From contig JASSKH010000026.1 of assembly GCA_031763025.1 (NCBI GenBank), positions 1,736,001 to 1,800,000 of the forward strand: a stretch of 64,000 bases of DNA, read 5' to 3'. Numbering within the stretch: position 1 is the stretch's first letter; each line of letters begins with the position of its first letter. This document shows positions 53,402-63,844 of the stretch, in pieces. Both the position numbers and the translations under genes were made by a program. The notes beneath the pieces are model-generated. The model made no database searches and had not been told where the DNA came from. It saw only the letters and a list, made by a program, of their open reading frames with translations. This DNA is from Macrocystis pyrifera. Taxonomy: Eukaryota > Sar > Phaeophyceae > Laminariales > Laminariaceae.

Positions 53402-55550
53402 TACAAGGCGCTTCGCTCCGCGGGCGGCCTACGCCGCCCGCTATGCTCGCTCAGGATGAAAAAGTACATCAAATTATGCGAAGCGGACAGAAGTTCATGA
53501 TTGAATGTTATAGTTTTTTTAATGGTTTTATTAATTTTGTTTTTTTTAATGATTGTAGTTTTTTTTTTTAATTAATTTTGAAATGCGTCAGGTGTGAGTT
53601 CGACTGATTAAATAGTTGTTACTCAACTTTTTGCAAGCTGCGTAATACGTCTCGTCTCCATTTTTTACCGAATTTTACAAGTATTGTGATAAACCGAACG
53701 CGCATATTCTATACGTAATTCCTTGTCAAAGATATAGGCCAGCGGCTCCCCTGGATGCTGCCCGGGTCAACAAGACAATTTTAAATAATCATTCTGCGCA
53801 CTGGAGCCATCCCACAGTAGGGGTGCTCCCGACATTCCTGAGCCCCTCACATTAGGAACTCAATATCTCACCCGATACAATACTTGGAAGAAATTCGTTC
53901 GGGCCATCCGACCGGCACTTGTAGTATGCACTAGTCCTAAAACGAATATACGAGTAAAATTTTCATCCTAACTGGTAGTTCCTCACTTAAGGAACTCAAT
54001 TTGATCAGAAACCTTTCACCCAAAAAGTGCAACCCCTACCATGGGGTGACTCACTGATACTATATAACCCGAACAAGGGATAATGATACGATGTTGCAAC
54101 ATATTATTATTATTCTTGCCTTCTGACAAAATAGCGTATATGCCGTTCCTATATAAACCAAATATCCTTCCTTAAATCAGTAGTATCCCTCATACACTTC
54201 TCTTCCTGTCGTTTCCAAATTCCCATTCCCCACAACATTTCATTTTAGCTACCAGTACAATATATTGAAACCTTTTCATTTTTTTTTTATAAATTTTGAA
54301 ATACGTCAGCTGTGAGTTCGACTGATTAAATAGTTGATACTCAACTTTGCAAGCTGCGTAATACGTCTCGTCTATATTCCATTTTTACCGAATTTTACAA
54401 GTACTGTGATAAACCGAACGCGCGTATTCTATATGTGATTCCTTGTCAAAGATAAATTTTGAGCAAACTGGCGACTTGATGATGCCAAGAGTCCCGCCGC
54501 CATGCTTCACAGGAGAAAACTGCTCGGACGCGACATAAGCTTCACGTCGCGGGTGGATGTCGTACGTACGTACATGAGCTTCGCGTCGCGGGCGGTTTTC
54601 CGCTATACGCTCGCTCACATGTCGTACGTACGTACATACCCCAGGTAGGGTACTTATTTTCTTCAAACAATATACTCTGTGTCTGTACTCGTATGTACGA
54701 AAGATAAAGCACAGCACGGCACAGCAACACAGCAAAAACAATAAAAATGAAACCGAAAATTTCTGAGTGAAATAAAATCCCCGTCCCCTTTCGTGTAATA
54801 ATTTACTACCTGATTGGAACACCGTACACCGGTCCAAAGGTAAAAAAGTAAAAAATAAAAAAGTGAACAAGAAAAAATCGAACAGCAGAGCTTCTCTCTC
54901 AGCCTCGTACGCCGCCCGCCCCTCTCGCGACCATCACGCCACCGATTCAGTCCGGGTAAAGCTTTCCTCACTCTCTTCCACAGTGAGCCCCGTCGCTCGC
55001 CTCGCGTGAAGCCCGGTGCTCACCGTGGACCTCGACGCAAGCTCGACAATGTTGAAGCTCATTCGGGGTACCTCCCTCTCTTGTGACTTTCAGCCCGGTC
55101 TCAAAAATAAGCGCCGATTGAATATTATCTTACAATCCTGAACGCCCCTTAAATACTCGTACGTACTCTATCAAAACTCACAAATGGAGACCAGACAGAG
55201 CCTATTGATGCATCCCTTGTGTCTCGAGGCACACGCGACGCCTAGGCACGAAAGCAGCGACCGCGCTCCTTGCAACTCCCCCTCTACCCGCCAGCATCCG
55301 CTGACACCCGCGACGGTGCCGGGTTCGCCCGCGCAACCGTGCTCGGAGTACACGCACGCACACGAAACGCAAGAAGAAAAAAGGAAAGAAGGACTTCAAA
55401 TACGAAGCAAGAGCAATGGAGAAAACAAACACCCGCTGGAAAGGTCCGGCAAGTAATATAAGGAGGCGATTCCCAAGTGGGAGCTCTGAGAGGCCAGGGA
55501 TGTACCAACCGAGCACGCTCAGAGATCGAGATCTAAGTAAGTAGTTCTAT
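53402..55550 (-). repeat. 1.1-kb dispersed repeat, copy F (interrupted)
   Basis: Reverse copy from TACAAGGCGCTTCGC to AAGTAGTTCTAT, interrupted at about 53520-54460 by AT-rich DNA carrying the direct repeats described separately. An extra CGTCGCGGGCGG block at 54545-54600 is duplicated within it. Confidence 0.7.
53574..54454. mobile_element. Insertion bounded by ~160-bp direct repeats
   Basis: Direct repeats at 53574-53734 and 54292-54454 begin AATTTTGAAAT-CGTCAG and end CCTTGTCAAAGATA. The 557-bp interior has no pol genes. It may be a small LTR-type (TRIM/LARD) element, since TGAAAT...TTGTCA termini are possible, but the ends and target duplication are ambiguous in AT-rich DNA. A tandem duplication with an insertion is the alternative. 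Confidence 0.45.
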
Positions 55551-55551
55551 A

Positions 55552-56960
55552 TACGTGCAGTGCTGTATTTTGTGTCTAAACGATATCCGACGATGTGCGG
55601 CATGAAGGAAGAGTTTCGTCGTCCATCGCTCATAAAAATCCCCGGCAGGACAGAGGGAGAATGTCTATCCGAATGTTCTACGTGCACAAGTACCTGTATT
55701 ACATACAGTGTGTGCATGTTTTATACGTGCAGTGCTCTTTTGTGTCGAGACGATATCCGACAATGTGCGGCATGAAGGAAGAGTTTCGTCGTCCATCGCT
55801 CATAAAAATGCCCAGCAGGTCAGAGGAAAAAGAAGCTGCAGGGAAAAAAATCATTTCCAACTATTAGTTCGAAGAAAAAAACAAGGTCGACCGCGACAAG
55901 AGTTAGCGTCCCACGACAACAACAATCGGCAAGAAAAACGCGAAAAATGTACAACTCGCGGTGCCTCCTATTTGTAGTGCATACGAAGAAAATGACAAAA
56001 TACGTGCTTCCTACGTACTTTTCTTGAGACTTGCATAAGGCAGGACGATAACGACCCACGTCAACAACGGCCTACAACTGACTCCATACCTACACCCTAC
56101 GGTACCCACCATTTCTAGCGCCAAAACCAAATTTTATAGTACCAAGACCAAAAGAAAAAGCGGAAATTCTATGGTACGAATACGTGCTTCCTACGTACTT
56201 TTCTTGATACTTACACTATAGGACGATATACAGCAATTATAAAAAAAAAATATATATATATACAGCAATTTCGTGCCCACATTGAGGTCAGCGTCCCACG
56301 ACAACAACATCCGACGACAACAGTCTACAACAACAAAGGACGAGACAGACAACTTACCCTTCTAACACCCTACACAGCTGGTCGAAACAAGACAGCAGTG
56401 ATACTGACTTCTCCGTGCCTACAACCTACGGTACCCACTAGTTACAGTGCCAAAACCAAATTCTATGGTACCAAACCAAAAGAAATAAAGCAGAAATTCG
56501 ATGGTACCTATACGTACTTCCTGCATAATTTTCTCGATACCTACATTAGGACGATAACGGCCCACGTCAACAACGGCCTAGAACTACAAAGAATGACAAA
56601 CAACCTATCCTTCAAACATACTACACAGGTCGAAACCATACAGGGTGCCTCCTAGTTCATACGGACAATGACAAAAACAGGATAACGTCCCACGACAACA
56701 ACGTCCGACAACAACAAAGGACGACAGACAACCTACCCTTCTAACACCCTACACAGCTGGTCGAAACAAGACTGCAGTGATACTGACATCTCGATACCTA
56801 CAACCTTCAGTACCCACTATTTAAAGTACCAAACCAAAAATTTATAGTACCAATACCACACAAGAAAAAGCGGAAATTCTATGGTACGAATACGTGCTTC
56901 CTACGTACTTTTCTTGACAGTTACTGTACATTAGGACGACAACGGCCCACGTCAACAACG
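55552..56960 (+). repeat. Tandem repeat cluster (172-bp and larger units)
   Basis: ATACGTGCAGTGCT...GACGATGTGCGGCATGAAGG appears at 55551 and 55723. From about 55900 to 56960 a longer unit recurs, marked by CCTACGGTACCCAC, GCGGAAATTCTATGGTACG, TACGTGCTTCCTACGTACTT and GGCCCACGTCAACAACGG, at about 56090, 56420 and 56800 with a partial first copy at 55980. No gene is seen. Confidence 0.7.
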
Positions 56961-57130
56961 GTGCTGCCGCTCAGCGGCCAGGGTCTCGATGGGACCCTCT
57001 CTGTGGTCCCATCTACTCGACGTGCTGGCGCTTAGCGGACGGGGTCTCGATGGGACCCCCTCTGTGGTCTCATCTACTCGACATGCTGGCGCTTAGCGGA
57101 CGGGGTCTCGATCGGACCCTCTCTGTGGTC
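56961..57130 (+). repeat. 61-bp tandem repeat, about three units
   Basis: Units start at 56961, 57022 and 57083: GTGCTGGCGCTTAGCGGACG then GGTCTCGAT-GGACC then CTCTGTGGTC. GGTCTCGATGGGACC gives each unit a small hairpin. Confidence 0.85.
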
Positions 57131-57779
57131 CACAGATTTGTTTTTGTCCTTCGGTTTCCCCTTGCGGGTCTGGGCCGGACTTGTTTTTTGCGGCGTACGG
57201 GAGCTCTGGGCCGTTTCCGCCCCCTGCGGCGACTGCGCCTTCTGCATGGGTTCCAGCATATGTATGTCTACCTTCGAAAGTCTATTACCTTGCCTGTTCC
57301 CCAGGCACAAACGACAGCATACCGTAGTGCTAGCTACCATGAGCGCGCAAGCCAAGAACGCTCGGAGATAATCGAGGCAACTAGACAAGGACCGATCATT
57401 ATTTCCTTCTTTTCTTGCTAGAACGCATTTGGCAGAAATGTTGCACGGCGCGTCCAGCCCTTCGAGTTCTGCGCAGCTACATTTGTATTATCTGTTTGGT
57501 CGACAGAGTTTTGTTTTCGGGGTGCATGTACGTAACGATCATCGGCGAAAAGTCTGTTTGTATGCCTTTTGTCATCTTGGATTTTACTGCGGCGTTTTAT
57601 TTGGTATGGGTGTGTTCGCGACACGTCGAGGTCATCGCAAATCTGCGCGATGCGACTGTGATATCATGTCTTGTTGGTGTTTTGCTTCGAAATAGCGGCA
57701 ACAGCAGCATCTTCAAACAAGTAATATTCTACGTAGCAGGTATCTACGTCGTGAGAGAATTTCCATACCTCCGTCCAAC
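57131..57779. other. Stretch with an unassigned minus-strand frame
   Basis: A minus-strand frame at 57074-57388 encodes a hydrophobic lead (AFLACALMVASTTVCC) and a lysine-rich tail running into the 61-bp repeat. It starts with TTG after a possible acceptor TTGTCTAG, so it could be an exon of a secreted protein, but nothing confirms this. The rest is unremarkable. Confidence 0.3.
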
Positions 57780-58250
57780 CTTGTAATATATGGTAACACG
57801 TAGGGAACAGCAGGGCAACCCTTGCCCTGCTCGACAATGATATACCCTATGGAGAAAACGCGGTATGTGATATGGTATATGTTGGTGGTATGGTATGATG
57901 GTACGGTTTGACATACTATATGCACAAAACACGGGACGTGACATGGTATGATGGTATGGTATATGGGAAAAACACGGTATGTGGTATGGTATGTTGGTGG
58001 TATGGTATGATGGTACGTTGTCGTGAATGTATTATATGGCTAAATTTGCCTGGTGGCATGATGTGTTTCAGTATATAAGGTCCGTAAGGGTCGAATACGT
58101 CGTACCAATATCATCTGTAACGACCTTATACATCGACCACTGGAAAGAGTTCGAAAACCTAAGCCGTACGGACACACATACAGACAAATTTGCAATTACC
58201 GCAGCTGAGACTCAGTTTTACAAACTGAGAATTCCTGTTGGACCTGGATA
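57780..58250 (-). repeat. Dispersed repeat X, copy 2 (inverted, with GGTATGGTAT microsatellite)
   Basis: Reverse complement of 16585-16864: ATAAGGTCCGTAAGGGTCGA, ATATCATCTGTAACGACCTT, GAGTTCGAAAACC and GCTGAGACTCAGTTTTAC. The preceding 57840-58020 is a TGGTATGGTATGATGGTA microsatellite, longer than in copy 1. Confidence 0.6.
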
Positions 58251-58899
58251 ATATATCCTGTGAGCTCCTGCGGAGTACTGATGCACCTACCTTGTGGGTG
58301 GGAGCAGGGTGTTAAATGGGAAAAGGGTGGGGGCGGTGAAAAAAACGTGCAAATCTACAGCAGTAAATAACCTCTCCGCCGCTGTGTGAAATAGCTTCAT
58401 GGATACCGCATCTTCCCTTTTTGACAACATAATGTTTTACTTGCGGGCTACCATGTTGCAAACATACAACCATATATTGCACGTCTTCCGCAGACTAGTA
58501 ACCGAACGGTTAGTCTCTCAACAGTGCTTTACCGCACTGTTCAGGGCAAAAATATCGCCAAAAAAGCTCAGTTGACTGGAACAGCATGGCCTCTCGCGCC
58601 ATCATTCGGAGGGTATCACGTCCCGACTGCATTAGTTCGTCACTCTGCGATCCGTTGAGTGTGTTGGATTGAGCCATTAAAGCCAGGCCCTGGGTTTAAC
58701 GAAGCGTCAAACATGAATGAAATTCAACCAACCGCACTTAAACTAATAAAGCCATAACTGCAAGAATAAATCGATGGGTCCCGAACGCAAAAACTTATGA
58801 GTGGGGACATTTTCAAGGACTCAGGGTAGTGGTAGCCAGGAAAAAGGTTGAACAAAATGACTGGACGTTCTATTGCCACTACAGGCAAGGCAAATTTCC
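58251..58899. other. Spacer and probable 3' region of the acyl-activating gene
   Basis: No coding potential recognised. On the minus strand this follows the stop codon of the gene ending at 58900, so its right part is likely 3' UTR. Confidence 0.45.
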
Positions 58900-60060
58900 T
58901 CACAAAGAAGCTCGCAGTCTATGCCTCAACACTTTCCCTGCGCTATTTCTTGGAAGCGCCGGGACAACGTCTATTCGGCGCGGTCGCTTGTAGTGGCTGA
59001 GATGCAGCCCGCAAAACTTATCCAACACTGTCTTGGCTCGATCACAAGTGATCGCCCCCGCCGGGTCCTGCGCGGCGTCTTTCAACACTACGCTCGCCGC
59101 GACCTTCTCTCCCAATCGTTCGTCGCTGACACCGTAAACTGCTGCCTCGGCAACCCAGTCGTGCCTCAACAAAACGTCCTCGACTTCGCTGGCGTGCACG
59201 TTCTCCCCCCCCGTTTTGATGATGTCCTTCACTCGTCCAACGACAACCAATCGGCCTGTTTCCTCGTCAAGACGACCGAGATCGCCCGTTCGCAGCCAGC
59301 CGTCGGGGCGCAAGGCTTTGGCGGTGAGGTCTGGCCTCCCCCAGTAGCCCTCCATTACGTGGGGGCCGCGAGTTTCCACTTCTCCGATAGTTCCATTAGG
59401 GGCGAGGCAGGCATGGCGATCGTCGGTCGGTCGACGTTCGACAACTCTGATTTCGACGTGCTCCGCCGTAATACCTCCTGCAGCCCTCACCGCTGGGTCG
59501 TTTTCTCTCGCTGTGTTTTGAACGCGAAGCGTTTCGGTCGAGCCGTGCGCCAGGTCAGCCGGCGACACCTCTCCAACTCCGCCACGGGCGAGAGGCGGCG
59601 AGACAGCGAACGTCATCGTGGAACCCGCCTCGGTGCAGGCGTAGGTCTGGACGAACCTAGCGCGGGGCATGCGGTCTCGCGCCAGACGCTCGAGGCAGCG
59701 AGACATCACCTGTCCGCCAACGACCACGACGAGTACGCCTGCCAGAGGCGACACGCCCGCCCCCACGGACGCCGCCACACTCTCCGACACCGACGATCTG
59801 CTGTTGGTGTCGTTGATCGGTTCGCTGATGAGCATGTGTAGCATAGTAGGGACCGCTACAAGGTAGTTGACCCGTCCTGTTTGCACTGCGGCTCTGCCAG
59901 TGGCCGGGGAGAAGCGAGGGACGAAGACGTGGCAACCAGCGACCATGGTGACGGCAAGGGATGCGCTTAAGCCGCCTACGTGGAAGAGGGGCATCACGTT
60001 GAGAAATGTGGTCGAAGACGAGAGGCCAATGTGGACGCACTTGGCAGCCGCTTGCAAAAC
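58900..60060 (-). CDS. AMP-binding acyl-CoA synthetase, last exon (2-succinylbenzoate-CoA ligase-like)
   Basis: C-terminal two-thirds of an ANL-superfamily adenylating enzyme that makes acyl-CoA from acid, ATP and CoA. The exon begins at 60060 after an acceptor TTATCGACAG and reads VLQAAAKCVHIG, then MPLFHVGGLSASLAVTMVAG, VQTYACTEAGSTMTF (motif A5), EVETRGPHVMEGYWG, WLRTGDLGRLDEETGRL (A7, catalytic Asp), VVVGRVKDIIKTGGENVHAS (A8) and ALPRNSAGKVLRHRL (A10 lysine). The PLFHVGGLS..AG--VF-P-F segment is closest in feel to plant AAE14/MenE, which activates 2-succinylbenzoate for phylloquinone synthesis; other small acyl-activating enzymes remain possible. The ATP-binding P-loop (motif A3) must lie in upstream exons, which I cannot find in the 4 kb to the right. 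Either the intron is long or the locus is truncated. Confidence 0.75.
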   Translation of the reverse strand, partial: VLQAAAKCVHIGLSSSTTFLNVMPLFHVGGLSASLAVTMVAGCHVFVPRFSPATGRAAVQTGRVNYLVAVPTMLHMLISEPINDTNSRSSVSESVAASVGAGVSPLAGVLVVVVGGQVMSRCLERLARDRMPRARFVQTYACTEAGSTMTFAVSPPLARGGVGEVSPADLAHGSTETLRVQNTARENDPAVRAAGGITAEHVEIRVVERRPTDDRHACLAPNGTIGEVETRGPHVMEGYWGRPDLTAKALRPDGWLRTGDLGRLDEETGRLVVVGRVKDIIKTGGENVHASEVEDVLLRHDWVAEAAVYGVSDERLGEKVAASVVLKDAAQDPAGAITCDRAKTVLDKFCGLHLSHYKRPRRIDVVPALPRNSAGKVLRHRLRASL

Positions 60061-60439
60061 CTGTCGATAAAGTCGATACGCAAGGCTGGGTGAGTTTATT
60101 TAACACTTCATCGATGTTATCACGTCTACTATCACAGCTGTAGCGAAGAGAGAGGCAAATATTTTATCTAGAAAAGCCAACTTGGTGTGATCGTGCTAAT
60201 TGTGGTGTACGTAAGAAAACAAACGCGAGGCAATCGCACAATTGAACCAACGACACAAATATGCGCTGATGGCCCAACAAATAATTAAATAAAACCCCCT
60301 CGCAGGGCCAACAGAAGTTGTACCTGGTATACTGTAGACTATAGCTATGCCTATGTACTGCTGTAGACTAATATTACGAGCTGTCCATTTTTCAATTTTA
60401 CTTCACAAGTTATCTCGCACTAAATTGAACGCTGAGCAA
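60061..60439. other. Intron or spacer upstream of the acyl-activating exon
   Basis: On the minus strand this precedes the acceptor at 60061-60070. It has AATAAATTAAAT-type sequence near 60280 and TACCTGGTA at 60321. No further exon is recognised. Confidence 0.45.
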
Positions 60440-60715
60440 CTTCTGGATAAAAGCCGTTGTCACGCCTTTCTTCCCTTCGCCCCTCCGGCACATGCTTCGA
60501 TTTTATCGCGCATACATTTCCATAGGGCCTCATTCAACACTCACTGCTCGTCAATTATTATCGAACTTTGTTAAAGTTACACTCTGGCTCTTCCGACGAC
60601 GGAACAAGATATTTGCACCAGAGGGTTCGAACCTTCGTAGTTCCGACCACAGGGGCAACAGGTAACGCCAGTATCAAGATAGCAGTCCATCAGTTAAGAC
60701 TCCCCAACCCCCAAT
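60440..60715 (-). mobile_element. tRNA-headed SINE-like repeat, copy 2
   Basis: Shares with 39130-39395 the body blocks CCGTTGTCACG, TTTTATCGCGCATA, CACTGCTCGTCAATT and TTATCGAA, followed by a T-arm-like AGGGTTCGAACCT (60622-60634) and, further right, an A-box-like AGTCTTAACTGATGG on the minus strand. The head is more diverged than in copy 1. Confidence 0.5.
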
Positions 60716-61454
60716 TTACGTGTGTATCGTGGGATGGACCCGATATATACTGATACACTACTTTCGTACAGTATCATGTCTGCACACTGCACACGTGTGG
60801 AAAAAACGTGCGCACGAACAATTTACAAGGGGCTGCGCTTACGACGAGAATACGAACGAACGTGAATGAAGGGGACAAAGAGGTCTATGACTTTATTATT
60901 ATATTAGTAGGTGCGACCTGAAGGTTGGTAAATAAATGCCGAGAGCTCCATGCTCCAGGGAAACAACCCGGATACTCCGACGCTGCACGCTGTACGAAAT
61001 AGACAGGACAGAGAAAGAGTGCAGCAGAAGCGTTGTATCTTATTAATAGGGAGGTTGAAAAAGCAGGCAAAACCAAACCTTCGCCCATAGCATCAGCTGC
61101 TTGTAAGCGATTGTACATTTTCGTGCACCGGGCAGATTTCAATTTCTTCGTTCGCGTTGAGAACACAGCGAGCTGCAAATGCTCGACGACATGCTGGCTC
61201 TCACCAACTCTATCTGCATGCTTGTGTGGTCGCGCTCTGATCAGCACGTACTTGATTTGCTGCTTGGTGATAAGCTGATTGTGCTCCGCTGCTGCGTGCT
61301 TGAGGTAGATGCTTCATGACAGCATGAATTGCCATATGGAAACCCGACAAGCAGCTCTTGACTGGTGTTTGTTGAGTGTAGAGTGGTGTTAAGACACTAC
61401 TGCTACTGCAGCACGATTCACATGAAAAATTATAAGCGTGGGTCATGAGCCATG
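60716..61454. other. Spacer
   Basis: Short frames on both strands (60885-61278) have no domain. Nothing else is recognised. Confidence 0.4.
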
Positions 61455-61720
61455 AGCCGAATCCATTCGCAACAGGGCAGGAATGATAAAGAGTGTATCA
61501 TCATGCGCTTCTCGTGGGACACATAGAAGGGGGCATATTTCGAATGCTATTCCCCGTATTGAATATATTTCTCCTCCCGGGCTACTACTGAGCGTTGACA
61601 AGCACGGCATGATACCATGCGCTTCTCGTAGGACAAATAGCAAGGGGTACTTCTTGAACAATGTTCCCCGTATTGAATATCTTCCTCGCCCCCGCTACAA
61701 GGCGTTAACAAGCATGGCAT
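61455..61720 (+). repeat. 114-bp tandem duplication
   Basis: CATGCGCTTCTCGTGGGACA at 61502 and CATGCGCTTCTCGTAGGACA at 61616, each followed by ATAG-AAGGGG and TTCCCCGTATTGAATAT, and by GTTGACAAGCACGGCATGATA or GTTAACAAGCATGGCATGATA. Confidence 0.75.
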
Positions 61721-62964
61721 GATAAAACTACTATACGGCGATAATATCAATGCTGGACTTGTTACGAAAACCGAAGGAAAACTGTCGAGGTGGACAAGGG
61801 CTTCTGGTAACAAGCCAACCACACGGTACACCAGAAGAACCCCTGCTGGCCCCAAAAATTACTAAAACAATATCAGAGGCTGTAGATACGATGTCGAGCG
61901 GCAAAGGCTCTTCGACCGACAGACCGACAGGCAGGCCAGCCGGTTCGACTCGCTACGACTGGTCTCGTGTCTCATCAGCTACTCGGGGTGTGTGGTGTGT
62001 GGCCAGTTGAGAAAGGTCTCACATATGTCTCATGTTGAGGTGGGTACGCTTTAAAAAATCATACATGTGTATCTTTGTGATATATTATATTTTTAATGCG
62101 GTGAAATCCCTGCCTTAGCCGTGACTGGTTATTCATATTCATAGCACCATTTTGGAATTAGAAAAATAGAACTTCAGCACTGTTTACAGTCTCTATATCA
62201 TCAATATACAAGCGCTTCCGGCTACGGCGGCTAACGCGGTTAACCGGTGTAATCGGTTTAATCGCCCGTTACACCGGTGATCAATATTGACCGGTACAAC
62301 CGGGACAAAACACCTGCGGGTATCAAAATAGATAACCGCCACTCGCGGATGCCTGATGGGTTTCCAGTAATCGCCGGCGAACCGGCAATTTTCCAAACGG
62401 TGCCCAGCTGCATAACAACAGTTAGCTATTCTCCCCCTACTACGGTAAGTGCCTTGCACTTTTACTATATTCTCTCCCGAAACCAAATAAACAAGGCCTA
62501 ACCATCAATCTCCCTCCTATGCCCATGATAGTCGTAGCTCAGATCCGGGGTCACATGTACAGCAGCTGTAGGCAGAGTCGAAGCATTCGTTGGCAATCGC
62601 CCTGATCGCCGTCCCATCGATACTGAGAGTAGTACGTATACTATGGTAATACTGATTAATACTGAAAATTGCGCAACCTACAGGAGTTTATATTTTTCTT
62701 GTCACTGCTGTCGTAGTCATTATTTTTGCTTTTCTCTTGTGCGGTCCAATGGTTATCCCTCCTAGTCCTAACTCAGACCCCGGGTTACATACTGGTAGTA
62801 GGCTATTCTCGATCCCTCCACCTCTCTTCGGGTTGAAGCGATATTATCTCCCTCCTCCGAGAGCGAGGCAGAGCAGAGACCAAACACCTCACTGCATTAC
62901 AATGTACCTGGTAACGTCTCTCCGTGTTGTAGTTTTGTGGCCAGAGCTTGTGCATATCTTGCAT
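61721..62964. other. Spacer with CCGGT palindromes
   Basis: At 62230-62310 ACCGGTGTAATCGG, ACACCGGTGATC and GACCGGTACAACCGG form a small cluster of AccGGT palindromes. No gene is recognised. Confidence 0.4.
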
Positions 62965-62993
62965 GAAGAATCAGCACGGAAACTGGGTGTTTT

Positions 62994-63029
<36 letters not shown>

Positions 63030-63096
63030 TCTTCACATTAAACCGTTCTTTCTACCCGTCGACATCCAGCACAACCAGTGTCCGTGTCGATTCTTC
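62965..63096. mobile_element. Foldback MITE, copy 1
   Basis: Ends GAAGAATCAGCACGG and, inverted, CCGTGTCGATTCTTC, with inner arms AACTGGGTGT/ACAACCAGTG. The centre holds a (TTG)n run of about 35 bases (62996-63030) and GACATCCAG. No coding capacity. Confidence 0.6.
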
Positions 63097-63844
63097 AATC
63101 CTAGAGAGATACAAGTTCTGTGGTCACAAAGCTGCGCCACATACATAAGAGATACTACGTTGCCACGTATGCAATGCAATGCCATATCATACTGCATACG
63201 ACAGGCACGACATACACAACCCATGACCTAGAGAAACGAAACGAAACAAAGAGAGGAAAAAAACAAAAAAACAAGGAAGACAATTCGAAAGAGAAAAATA
63301 AACAAGAAATAAACATAAGAAACAAACCATCGTGCCCCCCCCGCAGGGGATCTGGCAGACACTTGAAAAGAAGGAGCTGGAAAAAAAAGGAAAAAGAAGA
63401 AAACGCCACTATCATACCTGGTCGTCGTCAACAGAGCACGATTAAGAACCAAGGGAAAATAACAGGCAAACCAACGCACAAAGCATCCTCCAGGTAGCGG
63501 CAGCAGTTTATGGTACGGGTAGCACAGCCAGGGTCTCCCTGCTAGTCCGCCTGGTACCTTGCTACCCTGTCTGCCGCCTCCGTTCAGCGTTCGTCAACTA
63601 TGCCCGGCCCCTCGGCGTCAGACAATACGAAACAAGCAAAGCAGGCTCGTCATCCACCCACGCCACACGACTCCTTCAATAAGGTTTATCAATCGGAGAT
63701 AGAAAGAGTACTGGATGTCGACTGGTAGAAAGAACGACCAAGGGTGGAGAACACACACATGGCAAAGCATTGCCTACCTCTCCTTACAGCATTACAATGT
63801 GGAATCTCTGTGTCGTAACTTCTGATCTCTCCATTAACAGGATA
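63097..63844. other. Spacer
   Basis: Purine-rich from 63235 to 63400. ACTGGATGTCGACTGGTAGAAAG at 63711-63733 is an isolated arm of the foldback family. No gene is seen. Confidence 0.4.

Noticed and set aside
58873..59841. 322-codon plus-strand open frame
   Set aside because: It is antisense to the acyl-activating exon, which has clear ordered motifs; the plus frame has none.
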